From assembly GCF_017592555.1 (NCBI RefSeq), contig NZ_JAGFNS010000014.1, positions 1 to 64,000 on the forward strand: a DNA stretch of 64,000 nt, in the 5' to 3' direction. Both the position numbers and the translations under genes were made by a program. Positions within the stretch are counted from its first letter, which is position 1, and every line of letters begins with the position of its first letter. The stretch is from Actinoplanes flavus. Its GTDB lineage: Bacteria > Actinomycetota > Actinomycetes > Mycobacteriales > Micromonosporaceae. Below are positions 43,101-51,774 of this stretch, one piece after another. The notes beneath the pieces were generated by a model that was not told the DNA's origin, searched no databases, and saw only the letters and a program-made list of their open reading frames with translations.

Positions 43101-44148
43101 ATCCGGGACCGGGCCGCCGGGTTCTCGCCACCGACCCGGTCCAGGTCGCCTTCGCGGCACGGTAGTCGCCGTCACCGAGCGCCCGGACCGGCTCGGCGAT
43201 CCGGGTGACCCGAACGGGGTCGCCCGGTGCCGCCATGTGCCGGACGGTGTACCGCAGCGGGGCGGCGGGCCGGTTCCCGTTCGCCCACAGCCAGTCCCGG
43301 AACCAGGAGGCCAGGTCGTCGGCCGGATCGGCACGGACGGGTGCGGCGGTGATCGTCACCCGGGACAGGGTGTCGCGGTGCCCGTTGGTGAGGCCGGTCC
43401 GCGGGCCGACCGCCGCGCGCCACGCCGCTGACAGCGCGGCCCGGATCCGCGTGCCGGTCGCCGCGCCCTCGGCCAGGACGAGAACCATGTGCCCGTAGGC
43501 GACCGTCGACAGGTAGCAGGGTGGACTGCCCGGCCCGGCGTGGGTTCTGATCTCGTGCAGGGTGACGTCACCGGTGAAGAACCGCGGGCCGTCCGGGGTG
43601 AACGCCACCTGGTGGGAGGTCTGTGAGAAGAGACCGAGCACGGTGCTGTGCGCCGTGGCGTCGATCTCCCAGGCCGGTGGCAGCCGGTTCAGGCCGAACC
43701 GGACCAGGCCCTCCTCGAGCGTGCCGATCGGCTCGATGCGGGCGTCGGTCGCGGGGGTGCCCGCCGGCGACTCCCCGAGGATCTCGTGCAGCGCCTCGGT
43801 GTGGCGGTGTACGTCCGGCCGGTCCAGGCGCCTCGACCGTGACCGCTGCACCGGCCGGGTGAGGTCCGTGGTGACGGTGATCGTGCCGGGCGCCCGGGTC
43901 AGCGGGATCGCGACGAGGGTGCCGTCGGCCACCGAGGCGCCGGTCACCGCCGATCCGGCCCACAGGACCTCCGGCGCCGGGTCGATCTCGACGAACTCGC
44001 TGACCTGGCGGGCGACCCGGACCCGCTGCTCGAACACGCCGGCTGTCCCGGGCCGTCGGCGGACCGGCCCCGGCTCGTCGGAGTCGGGTTCGCCGGTCAG
44101 CGGGGCCAGGGCGGCGATGAAGGCGTCGACGTCATCGGGTGTCGGCAT
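43087..44148 (-). CDS. Thiol-activated (cholesterol-dependent) cytolysin-like protein lacking domain 4
   Basis: 353 residues that align by eye with perfringolysin-type toxins through domains 1-3. The segment from VLWAGSAVTGA to APGTITVTTDL matches YPGALQLADKA to KPININIDLPGL. YLSTVAYGHMVLVL matches MVSNVAYGRTIYVKL, and PLRYTVRHMAAPGDPVRV matches PISYTSVFLKDNSVAAV. The protein stops soon after, where the linker to the Ig-like domain 4 would begin. It thus has no undecapeptide (ECTGLAWEWWR in the toxins) and no Thr-Leu cholesterol motif. No signal peptide is seen, so it may be cytosolic. The twin-Gly pair of domain 3 is not evident. The ATG at 44148 lacks a strong ribosome-binding site. Function unknown. 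Confidence 0.75.
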   Translation of the reverse strand: MPTPDDVDAFIAALAPLTGEPDSDEPGPVRRRPGTAGVFEQRVRVARQVSEFVEIDPAPEVLWAGSAVTGASVADGTLVAIPLTRAPGTITVTTDLTRPVQRSRSRRLDRPDVHRHTEALHEILGESPAGTPATDARIEPIGTLEEGLVRFGLNRLPPAWEIDATAHSTVLGLFSQTSHQVAFTPDGPRFFTGDVTLHEIRTHAGPGSPPCYLSTVAYGHMVLVLAEGAATGTRIRAALSAAWRAAVGPRTGLTNGHRDTLSRVTITAAPVRADPADDLASWFRDWLWANGNRPAAPLRYTVRHMAAPGDPVRVTRIAEPVRALGDGDYRAAKATWTGSVARTRRPGPGSTPR

Positions 44149-44314
44149 GCCCACAGCTTTTCGGTGCGGCCGCCGGCCGTCGTCGGCCCGGCGGATCATC
44201 CCGCCCGTACGTCATCTGTAGTAGCCCTGACCAGCTCTTTCCAGATTTCCGGCAGATGGGCGCAAGGCCGTGCGGGCAACCTCGCGGGTATCACCGAAGC
44301 TGCCGGAGGAAGCC

Positions 44315-44989
44315 ATGAAGACCACCCCGACGCGCGTCGTCGTCGCCGTCGACCAGCCGCTGGTCCGTGGCGGCGTCTGCGCCCTGCTGGACGCCCAGGC
44401 GGATCTCGCGGTGGCCGGGCAGGCCGGGTGGGCCGCCGAGGCGATCCGGGTGACCGCCGCGCTGGCTCCCGGCGTGGTCGTGCTCGACCTGGGCCTGTCC
44501 GGCGGCGATCCGGCCGAGCTGGTCGGCGAGCTGACCGGGCACGGCGCCCGCGTGCTCGCGATCACCACCGGGCACACGGTGGCGCTGGTGGCGCGGGTGT
44601 TGCGGGCCGGCGCGTCCGGGGTGGTGCTGACCGGCGCCGGGCCGGTCGCACTGATCGGCGCGGTCCGGGCGTGCGCGGCCGGCGGGATCTGGCTGGACCC
44701 GGCGGTGGCCGGCGACGTGCTGTGCGAGCTGCTCAGCCAGCCGGTCACCGGGCAGGCGACGGCCGCGATGGTCCGGCGCCTCACCGAGCGCGAGCGGGAG
44801 GTGCTCGAGCTGATGGCGTACGGGCTGGACAACGCCGAGATCGCCCGCCGCCTGTTCATCAGCGATCTGACCGTACGCACGCACGTCGGCCGGGTGCTGC
44901 ACAAGCTGGGCTGCGGCACCCGGGCGCACGCCGTGGTGATGGCCTACCGGTCCGGTCTGGTGCGGGTGGAGGCGGCCGCCCTCACCTGA
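44315..44989 (+). CDS. Orphan NarL/LuxR-type response regulator with atypical receiver
   Basis: 224 residues: a receiver (about 1-125) and a LuxR-type helix-turn-helix (about 150-215, LTEREREVLELMAYGLDNAEIARRLFISDLTVRTHVGRVL). The phospho-acceptor Asp is present in VVLDLGLSG, but the acidic pair is reduced to one Asp (VAVDQPLVRGG) and the conserved Lys is absent (GVVLTGAG). Phosphorylation may therefore be weak or unused. GGAGGAA precedes the ATG at 44315. No kinase gene is adjacent. Targets unknown. Confidence 0.85.
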   Translation: MKTTPTRVVVAVDQPLVRGGVCALLDAQADLAVAGQAGWAAEAIRVTAALAPGVVVLDLGLSGGDPAELVGELTGHGARVLAITTGHTVALVARVLRAGASGVVLTGAGPVALIGAVRACAAGGIWLDPAVAGDVLCELLSQPVTGQATAAMVRRLTEREREVLELMAYGLDNAEIARRLFISDLTVRTHVGRVLHKLGCGTRAHAVVMAYRSGLVRVEAAALT

Positions 44990-46352
44990 TCGGTTCGGTG
45001 ACCTTCTCGAAGTCGGGACAGTGGTTCGGGGTGATCTCCGGGATGGTCAGGTTCTGCCAGACGTTCCCCTTGCCGGTGTCGTCCTCGACGTAGCCGAGCG
45101 GTGGCCGGATCCCGGTTCCGCAGTCGACCGTGCCACCGGCCAGCAGGAAGAGGGCCTCCCGGTAGCTGATCCGGGGCGCGGCGAACGAGGTGCCGGTCAG
45201 CCGCTGGCACGGGCCGCCCTTCGGGGTGTGGTCGAAGTCGCCGTCGTATCTGATCTCGCCGCTGTTGGAGTACCAGGCCCGTTCCGCGCTGAGCGGGTCG
45301 GTGCCGCAGGCCCGGTCGCTGGTCACGGTCCGGCGGGAGAGGGCGCTGACGCTGACGACGTTCTTCCAGATGGCCGGGGCGAAGGGGAAGTCGAGCCGGA
45401 ATCCGCTGGGCGGGGTCCCCTCGGTGGCCACACCGATGCCGTTGCCGGCAGCCGCCACCGGGACGACCCGCAGGCCGCCGGATCCGCCGACCAGGTCGGC
45501 GAGGAACAGGTACAGCGGATCGTTGTCGACCACCGTGTTCCGGACCTCGGGGTCGATGGTGCCGTCGTCGATGTCCTGCGGCTGATAGAAGATCCACATT
45601 TTCAGCTGGTCGGGCAGGCCGGCGAAGGCGTCGCGGACCCGTTGCAGTCTCTGGTCCAGCAGGGCGACCGCGATCGCCTCCGGAGTCTTGCCGACCAGTG
45701 TGTCCAGGAAGTTCTTGAGGTCCTGCACCGTCGGTTCGACGGCGACGACGTTGCGGTACATCTGCAGCAGCTGTTCGGGATCGGTGTGCTGGACCGCCGC
45801 GAACGGCTCCACCTTGCACGGACCGAGCACGAAACTCATGTTGATCACGAAGGCGGTGATCCCCTGCGTCTGCTTCATCCCGTCGGTCACGGATTTCAGC
45901 AGGCCGGTGATCCGCTGTGTCTGGTAGCCGGCGACGTGGACCGCCGTCAGCACAATCTCCTTGTCCGCGCCGGAAGACCATGATTCGAGGGTACGGACAT
46001 CGGGGACGTCGACGCCGTACGCGGCCTTGTCCTGTGCCGTGCCGTTCGTGCCCCACCTGCCGCCCGCACGCATCTCCTGGCGGATCTCCTCGAGCACCAG
46101 CTCCCCGTGGACCGACCCGGCCGGAATGCCCGGGTGGGGTGCTCCCTTGCCACCGACCTCGCCGGTGCCGATGCCCCGGTAGGCGCAGTTGCCGTCGCCC
46201 TCCGCGGGTTCCGTCGGCTCGCCCGCCACCTCGAACTCATCGACCACCACCAGCGCGACCCGCTGCTTCTCCGGTGGCTGGTCGGGGCCGGGACAGCCGG
46301 TGACGGTGAGCAGGACCACGACCGCGGCCACCGCCATTCGTCGTACACTCAT
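44982..46352 (-). CDS. Subtilisin-like (S8) lipoprotein protease
   Basis: 456 residues with lipobox VVLLTVTGC. The catalytic set is recognisable but divergent: Asp in RVALVVVDEFE, His in AGSVHGELVLEEI, oxyanion Asn in VPVAAAGNGIG and Ser in GTSFAAPRISY. A 200-residue insertion between the His and Asn regions contains a helical segment (VTDGMKQTQGITAFVINMSF onward). Its ATG overlaps the stop of the AfsR-type regulator gene (ATGA), so both are made together. It should act outside the membrane. Substrate unknown. The 3' end overlaps the response regulator gene by 8 bp. Confidence 0.82.
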   Translation of the reverse strand: MSVRRMAVAAVVVLLTVTGCPGPDQPPEKQRVALVVVDEFEVAGEPTEPAEGDGNCAYRGIGTGEVGGKGAPHPGIPAGSVHGELVLEEIRQEMRAGGRWGTNGTAQDKAAYGVDVPDVRTLESWSSGADKEIVLTAVHVAGYQTQRITGLLKSVTDGMKQTQGITAFVINMSFVLGPCKVEPFAAVQHTDPEQLLQMYRNVVAVEPTVQDLKNFLDTLVGKTPEAIAVALLDQRLQRVRDAFAGLPDQLKMWIFYQPQDIDDGTIDPEVRNTVVDNDPLYLFLADLVGGSGGLRVVPVAAAGNGIGVATEGTPPSGFRLDFPFAPAIWKNVVSVSALSRRTVTSDRACGTDPLSAERAWYSNSGEIRYDGDFDHTPKGGPCQRLTGTSFAAPRISYREALFLLAGGTVDCGTGIRPPLGYVEDDTGKGNVWQNLTIPEITPNHCPDFEKVTEPIR

Positions 46353-49018
46353 GATCCTCGCTCCTTCTCCGGGTCCGTGATCCGATGCCCGAACCGCTCC
46401 ATCAGCGACCGGACCTTGTTCTCCTCCTGCGCGTACCCGAGCCGTTCGTAGAGCGCGAGCGCCTCCCGCAGATGGTGGGCGGCCCGCTCGGCGTCCTCGG
46501 CCGCCTGCCAGTCGAGGCCGAGGTTGTGCTGGGCGAGGGCCAGGATGTCGAGGTCGTTGAGCTCGCGGGCGATGCGCTGCGCCTCGCCGTGCCGGTCGAA
46601 CGCGGCGATCAGGCCCAGTTCGAGCTCGGCGGTGCCGAGGTTGTTGAGGAAGATCGCCTCGGCGGCCCGGGCGCCCAGCCGGCGGCTCGCCTCCACTCCG
46701 GCCCGGGTCAGCTCCCGGACCAGCCGGAAGTCCTTCCACCGGAACGCGGCGATGCTGTGCTGCTCCAGGATCCGCAGCCGGGCCGCCTCGTCGTCGTGCG
46801 CGTCGGCGGTCTGGTACGCCAGCCGCAGCGTGTTCTCGGCCCGCTCGTGCTGCCCCATCTCGGCGAACGTCTTGCCGAGCACGGCCAGCAGGATCGCCCG
46901 CCGGTTCGCGTCCGGCGCCAGGTCGAGCGCCCGCTGGTACGCCTCCGCCGCCTCCCGGAGCCGGCCCTGGTGCAGGTAGGCGTTGCCCCGTTTGCCGAGC
47001 AGCTGGTGCAGCAGCCGGTCGTCGCCGGTCCGCTGGATCACCTCGTCGAGCAGCCGCACCAGGCGCGGTGGATGGCCACGGTCGTCCAGGTAGCCGCCGG
47101 TGGCGATCGCCGCGACGATGCCGGTGCAGGCGTCCGGGTCGGCGTACCGGGCCGATTCCGCCACCGCCAGCAGGTTGTCCAGGTCGAGCCCGATCAGGTC
47201 GAGGTCCCCGCCGTGCGCCTCGGCGAACCGCCGGACCGCCCCGGCGATCCGTCCGTCTGCGCCGGTCAGCGCACGGCAGTAGCTGAACGTCAGGTCGTGC
47301 ACCTCGTGGAAGACGGTGCCGTCACGCGGCCGGGCCAGCGACAGGTCGGCGAGCAGCCGCAGCGCCACCAGGACCCGTTTCTCGTCGAGTCCGGTCAGTT
47401 CGGCCAGCAGTGGCGCCGACGCGCCCGCGTAGTCCAGCGCCCCGAAGGTCTGGAACACCAGCCGTCCGTCCGGGTCGGCGAGGGCGGCGTAACTACGGTC
47501 CAGCAGCAGTCGCACGCTCTCCCGTCCGGACGGTGCGAGCCCGGCCGGCATGGCGAGATCGTGTGGGGCGTCCATGATCTGGCCGGCCAGGTCCGCCGCG
47601 TCCAAGCCGTACTGCCGCAGGTGCCGGCCGGCGATCTCGACGGCGTACGGGTGGTGGCCGAGCAGCCGGCACAGATCGGCGGCGCCCCGGCTCCACGCGC
47701 CCGGCGCCGTTCCCCAGTGCAGGGCCAGCAGGCGTACCGCCTCGTCGCCGGACAGCCCGACGATCTCGACCTGCCGGTCCAGGGGGAACTTGGCGCGTGC
47801 GGTCACCAGCACCGGGATCCGGTCCGGCACAGCGCGCAGCACCTGGAAGAGCGCCGGACCGTGCCACACGTCGTCGAGCACGAGCAGACCGATCCCGGCG
47901 CGGTCCATCAGGTTCTGCAGCGCCAGCAACCGGGCGTCGCCGGTGAGCGCCGCCTCGGTACCGCCGCCGAGTCTGCGGAGCAGCGCCTCGAAGACGGTCT
48001 CCTCGTCGGCCTCGCCCACCCGCAACCACACGTACGGGCGGCCGCCGGCGCGCAACCGCTCGTCGGCGACGGTCGCGGCGATGGCGGTCTTGCCCATGCC
48101 GGCCAGCCCGTGCAGGAGCACCGGCCGCCCGTCGTCGAGGGCCGCGTTCACCTCGGCCACCGGCTCGTGCCGGCCGACCAGCTCGGCCGGCCGGTTCAGC
48201 CGGTTGCCCGGGGTGCGGTAGACGACCAGATCCAGGCGGGCCGCGGCTTTCTCCTCCTCGGCGGGTCGGGGGTCCAGCGCCGGATCCGCGCCCACCATCC
48301 GCAGGTACAGGTCCTGCAACGGCCGGCCCGGGTCCGCGCCGAGTTCGTCGACCAGCCGTTGCCGGATCTCCCGGTACAGGTTCTGTGCCTCGGCCTGCCG
48401 GCCGCTGCGGTACAGCGCCAGCATCAGCTGCCCGGTCAGCCGCTCGTCGAGCGGCCGCGCGGCCGCCGCGGTGGCGAGTTCACCCAGCAGCGCGGCATGT
48501 CCGCCAAGGGCCAGGGCGAGATCGTTGCGGTCCAGCTCAGCGGTGGCCCGCTCATTCTCCAGAGAGGTACGCAGCGCGGCGAGCCGGGTCGTCTCCACCG
48601 CCCCGAAGGGCCGCCCCCGGCAGAGGTCGAGCGCCGCCTGCAACAGTGCGAGCGCCCGTTCCGGATCACCGGCGCGGGCGGCCTCCCGGGCCCGGGCCAC
48701 CGCGTCCCGGAAGCGGTGCAGGTCGATACGGGCCGGGTCGATGTCCAGCAGGTAGCCCCCGGACCGCCGGGCGATCTCGACGCCGGTCCCGGTCAGGGCC
48801 GCGTTGAGCCGGGAGACGTAGCTGTAGAGCGACGCCCGGGCACGCTGCGGCAGCCGCTCCGGCCAGACATGGTCGATCAGCGTGTCGACACCGATCACCT
48901 GGCCGGGCTGGAGCAGGAAGACGGCGAGCACGACCTTCTGCCGGGCGTGACCGATGTCGATCTGCCGGCCGTCACTCGTCACGGCGATGTCGCCGAACAC
49001 TCTGCACTCGACGCTCAT
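46349..49018 (-). CDS. AfsR/SARP-type regulator: OmpR wHTH, BTAD, NB-ARC, TPR
   Basis: 889 residues. About 1-95 is a winged helix (VECRVFGDIAVTSDGRQI). About 96-245 is the bacterial transcriptional activation domain. About 275-560 is a STAND/NB-ARC ATPase with Walker A GLAGMGKTAIA and Walker B GLLVLDDVW. About 650-880 holds TPR pairs (GNAYLHQGRLREAAEAYQRAL). Related proteins activate secondary-metabolite clusters, but here the only coupled gene is a lipoprotein protease. It may sense a ligand through the TPRs and activate its own operon (inference). The start is the ATG at 49018. Confidence 0.9.
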   Translation of the reverse strand: MSVECRVFGDIAVTSDGRQIDIGHARQKVVLAVFLLQPGQVIGVDTLIDHVWPERLPQRARASLYSYVSRLNAALTGTGVEIARRSGGYLLDIDPARIDLHRFRDAVARAREAARAGDPERALALLQAALDLCRGRPFGAVETTRLAALRTSLENERATAELDRNDLALALGGHAALLGELATAAAARPLDERLTGQLMLALYRSGRQAEAQNLYREIRQRLVDELGADPGRPLQDLYLRMVGADPALDPRPAEEEKAAARLDLVVYRTPGNRLNRPAELVGRHEPVAEVNAALDDGRPVLLHGLAGMGKTAIAATVADERLRAGGRPYVWLRVGEADEETVFEALLRRLGGGTEAALTGDARLLALQNLMDRAGIGLLVLDDVWHGPALFQVLRAVPDRIPVLVTARAKFPLDRQVEIVGLSGDEAVRLLALHWGTAPGAWSRGAADLCRLLGHHPYAVEIAGRHLRQYGLDAADLAGQIMDAPHDLAMPAGLAPSGRESVRLLLDRSYAALADPDGRLVFQTFGALDYAGASAPLLAELTGLDEKRVLVALRLLADLSLARPRDGTVFHEVHDLTFSYCRALTGADGRIAGAVRRFAEAHGGDLDLIGLDLDNLLAVAESARYADPDACTGIVAAIATGGYLDDRGHPPRLVRLLDEVIQRTGDDRLLHQLLGKRGNAYLHQGRLREAAEAYQRALDLAPDANRRAILLAVLGKTFAEMGQHERAENTLRLAYQTADAHDDEAARLRILEQHSIAAFRWKDFRLVRELTRAGVEASRRLGARAAEAIFLNNLGTAELELGLIAAFDRHGEAQRIARELNDLDILALAQHNLGLDWQAAEDAERAAHHLREALALYERLGYAQEENKVRSLMERFGHRITDPEKERGS

Positions 49019-49112
49019 GGCAGCCCGCCTCCGTCGGATGTCTCCTGGATAGCGAACCGGCCCCGCGGGGACAAGCCCTTGCCGGGTGAGTGAGCGACTT
49101 CCATGGAAAGGA

Positions 49113-49145
49113 CGACAGCCCCGGCGCCGGGCGCCGGGGCTGTCG
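49113..49145 (-). terminator. Hairpin after the chitinase gene
   Basis: CGACAGCCCCGGCGCC (49113-49128) pairs with GGCGCCGGGGCTGTCG (49130-49145). The innermost pairs must open to form the loop. It lies 12 bp past the chitinase stop. Confidence 0.8.
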
Positions 49146-49157
49146 CGTTCTGCGGTG

Positions 49158-50249
49158 TCAGCAGGAGAGGTTGGCCCCCGGGCTCACGCCCAGGATCGCG
49201 CTGAACCGCTGGTAGGCGTCCACCCGGCTCTGCACCTGCGCGGGATTGCCGCCGTTGCACTCGAGCGAACCGTTGATGCTGCGGATCGTCTCCCCGAAGC
49301 CGCGGCTGTTGACCATGGCGTCGTGCGGGGTCATGGTGCCCGGACCGCGCTGGGTCATCCAGTACCAGACGGCCGTCTGGTAGGCGACCGACGACTCGTT
49401 CTTGACCCGGTCCGGGTTGTTCAGCAGGTCGATGCCGAGCGCGTCACCGGCCGCCTTGTAGTTGAAGTTCCAGCTCAGCTGGATCGGGCCACGGCCGTGG
49501 TAGGCACTCTGGCCGGCCGGGCACCCGTACGGCTGGCTGCGGTCGCAGTAGAGCGGCCAGTTCGCCTGGTTGATCTCCTCGACGTAGACCAGGCCGCCGG
49601 ACTCGTGGTTGATGTTGGCGAGGAAGGCCGCGGCCTCCTGCTTCTTGACCGTGTCGCTGCCGGTGGTGGTGAACGCCGGGTACTTCTTGACGGCGTCGAT
49701 CAGGCCGGCGTACGAGTAGAACGCGATCCGGTTCGGGAACATCTGGTTGAACTGGGCCTCGCTGACCGGGAAGCTTCCCGACCCGCCGCCGGGCGGCGGG
49801 GTGGTTCCGCCACCGGTGCAGGTGTACGGCGACCAGTACCAGGTGCTGATGACCGGATCGTAGCCGGGGTTGTCGTGCGACGCCCGGTAGTACTGCCCGT
49901 TGGTGTAGCGGACGATCGCCCCGGCCGCGTAGAACTGGCCGGCCACCCAGTTCGGGTGGTTGCAGGTGCCGGTGGGCGGGTTGGTGGTGCCGCCGCCGCA
50001 GGCGCCGTTGTCGGCCCACACCCCGGAGCCGCCGGTGCTGGGCGTCTCCCCCTGGGTCCACCACTTGGCGGTCCAGTTGCGGCCGTTGTGGGACGCCCGC
50101 ATCCCACCGGTGTAGACGGCGGTGTTGCTGTATGCGGCGACGCACGCCTCGGCCGCGCTGGACGCGGTCATCGGCAGGATCGCGGCGGCGGCGCCGGCCA
50201 CGGCCACGCTGACCGCGGCCAGGATCGACAGGAGCCGTTTTTTGGGCAT
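49158..50249 (-). CDS. Secreted GH19 chitinase with two chitin-binding modules
   Basis: 363 residues: a signal peptide (MPKKRLLSILAAVSVAVAGA) and a first CBM5/12-like module (about 34-85, with ASHNGRNWTAKWWTQGETPS). A second CBM5/12 module follows (about 92-145, QYYRASHDNPGYDP), then a Gly/Pro linker and a GH19 domain (about 160-363). Catalytic Glu lies in LANINHESGGL and the second Glu in VYVEEINQ; GRGPIQLSWNFNY is the family signature. It hydrolyses chitin outside the cell by inversion. AAGGTGAG precedes the ATG. The upstream region holds only a half-match to a DasR site. Confidence 0.93.
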   Translation of the reverse strand: MPKKRLLSILAAVSVAVAGAAAAILPMTASSAAEACVAAYSNTAVYTGGMRASHNGRNWTAKWWTQGETPSTGGSGVWADNGACGGGTTNPPTGTCNHPNWVAGQFYAAGAIVRYTNGQYYRASHDNPGYDPVISTWYWSPYTCTGGGTTPPPGGGSGSFPVSEAQFNQMFPNRIAFYSYAGLIDAVKKYPAFTTTGSDTVKKQEAAAFLANINHESGGLVYVEEINQANWPLYCDRSQPYGCPAGQSAYHGRGPIQLSWNFNYKAAGDALGIDLLNNPDRVKNESSVAYQTAVWYWMTQRGPGTMTPHDAMVNSRGFGETIRSINGSLECNGGNPAQVQSRVDAYQRFSAILGVSPGANLSC

Positions 50250-50387
50250 GGCTCACCTTCCGTACATCAATGGATGCACTGGTGCGAGGGGGATATCGGG
50301 TACATCGACTTAACTAGATGCCGGAGGCGCGGTCAAGATATCTGTTAAGAAAGTTCAGGATTTGTTGCGGCGGGGACGGCGAACGGC

Positions 50388-50681
50388 TCAGGGCCGGGGC
50401 GCGGTACGCGTCCAGGCCCGCTCGCCGCGCCGGCTGGTGGCGGCCACACAGCGCGGGCAGATGTAGCGGACCTCGTCCCCGGCGGTGATCACATCGGTGG
50501 CCCGGAAGTCGAACCGCACGTGCGGGAACCGCTTCAGCCGGGTCCGGCTCAGGGCCAGCCCGCACAGTGTCTGGTTCATCCCCGGCGTCCAGGCGTGCAC
50601 CTCTCCCCCGGGCTGCCGCACACCGTCGTCACCGGTGAACTCACTGGAAGCCGCCACCGAAGCCACCCGCGTTCTCGCCAT
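50388..50681 (-). CDS. Small actinobacterial protein with CxxC pair
   Basis: 97 residues with a conserved core VHAWTPGMNQTLCGLALSRTRL and RFPHVRFDF, ending with VRYICPRCVAAT. One CxxC and an extra Cys/His could bind zinc. I have seen this type only as an unnamed actinobacterial family. GGAGG lies immediately before the ATG at 50681, closer than usual, so the start may lie further in. Function unknown. It is divergent from the membrane protein at 50755. Confidence 0.65.
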   Translation of the reverse strand: MARTRVASVAASSEFTGDDGVRQPGGEVHAWTPGMNQTLCGLALSRTRLKRFPHVRFDFRATDVITAGDEVRYICPRCVAATSRRGERAWTRTAPRP

Positions 50682-50754
50682 GACCTCCGCATTCCCACCC
50701 GAGGCCGGGTCACTCACCCGGCAACCGATCCCTTCGGTACGGCGTCGAAGGCGC

Positions 50755-51774
50755 GTGGACGTACTGATGCTGATGATCGTGGGATTGCTCGGGTATCTCA
50801 CCGGACGGCGCTTTCCGCATCCCGGCGCGTGGATCGGCCGTTGGCGCGAAGTGGCGGATCGGCTGCCGGCCCGCCGGTGGTCGCGGCCGCTGCTGGTGGT
50901 GGGCGCGCTCGCCGCCACGGTGCCGGTGTGGCCGGGCGTCCAGCCGGGCGATCCGATCGCGGACGAGATGCTGGAACCGGCCGAGGTCGCCGTGCTCGTG
51001 CCGCTCGTGCTGGTGTTCCCGGTCGCGTGGGCGCTACTCGGCCGGTCCCGGCCGCACGCCTGGCGCATCGGCGCCGGGCTGGCCGTCTGGGTCGCCGCGT
51101 GGTCGCTGTGGACCGTCACGTTCGGCACCTGGAGCACCCCGCCGACCATCGACGACGGTCTGCGCTGGCACCTGGCCGGGGCCGCTCTGGTCGTCGCGAT
51201 CGGCACGCGGGTGCGGAGACCGTTGACCGGGCGCTGGGTGACCGGCGCGGTCATCGGGGCGGCCGGCGTCGCCGCCGCCGTCGCGATACCGGTCGTCGGC
51301 GATCCGCCGGTGCCGCCGCGCGACGCGATTCCGTTGCCGGCCGCGATGACCGTGCTGCGCGAGGAGACCGGATGTGGCGTGAATTCCTGCTACCGCCGGC
51401 TCACGGTCACCGGCCTGGGCGAGGCCGGCGAAGCCGAGCTGGCCCGGCGGACCGGCTGCCGGAGGGCCGGCTGGCTCGACGCGTACGAACTGTGCCTCGA
51501 CCTGCGGCGCGACGAGCCGGCGGCGGCCGTGGAACTCCAGGTCACGTACTACAACGGGCGGGACCGGGTGGTGTTCATGGGGCGCCCGGCGCCGCACCGA
51601 AGTCACCATGCGCCCACCCGGACGATGGCCGGTGTATCGCCTCCGCGGATGGGCATACCGCTGCCGGACCGGGCGCCGCGGCGCGCGAATGTCCTGGTCA
51701 GGGCTCCGGACGGGGAAGAATCCGCCCGGAGCCTCCCGACGCCTGAGGGGAGGCCGGGTGATGACGGAGGATGA
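50755..51774 (+). CDS. Membrane protein of unknown function
   Basis: 339 residues from the GTG at 50755 (GAAGGC upstream). Hydrophobic segments lie at about 3-18, 40-60, 75-95, 100-125, 135-155 and 158-178. A soluble C-terminal part has two Cys pairs (TGCGVNSCYRRLTV and TGCRRAGWLDAYELCLDL) that may form disulfides outside the cell. The last 60 residues are Arg/Pro-rich and may not be a folded domain. The stop overlaps the GAF-ANTAR start by 14 bp, so translation may be coupled. Family not recognised. Confidence 0.6.
   Translation: MDVLMLMIVGLLGYLTGRRFPHPGAWIGRWREVADRLPARRWSRPLLVVGALAATVPVWPGVQPGDPIADEMLEPAEVAVLVPLVLVFPVAWALLGRSRPHAWRIGAGLAVWVAAWSLWTVTFGTWSTPPTIDDGLRWHLAGAALVVAIGTRVRRPLTGRWVTGAVIGAAGVAAAVAIPVVGDPPVPPRDAIPLPAAMTVLREETGCGVNSCYRRLTVTGLGEAGEAELARRTGCRRAGWLDAYELCLDLRRDEPAAAVELQVTYYNGRDRVVFMGRPAPHRSHHAPTRTMAGVSPPRMGIPLPDRAPRRANVLVRAPDGEESARSLPTPEGRPGDDGG

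Noticed and set aside
50270..50300. Possible DasR site before the chitinase gene (ACTGGT half-site)
   Set aside because: Only one half matches the ACTGGTCTAGACCAGT consensus and the other half is unrelated, so it cannot be called.
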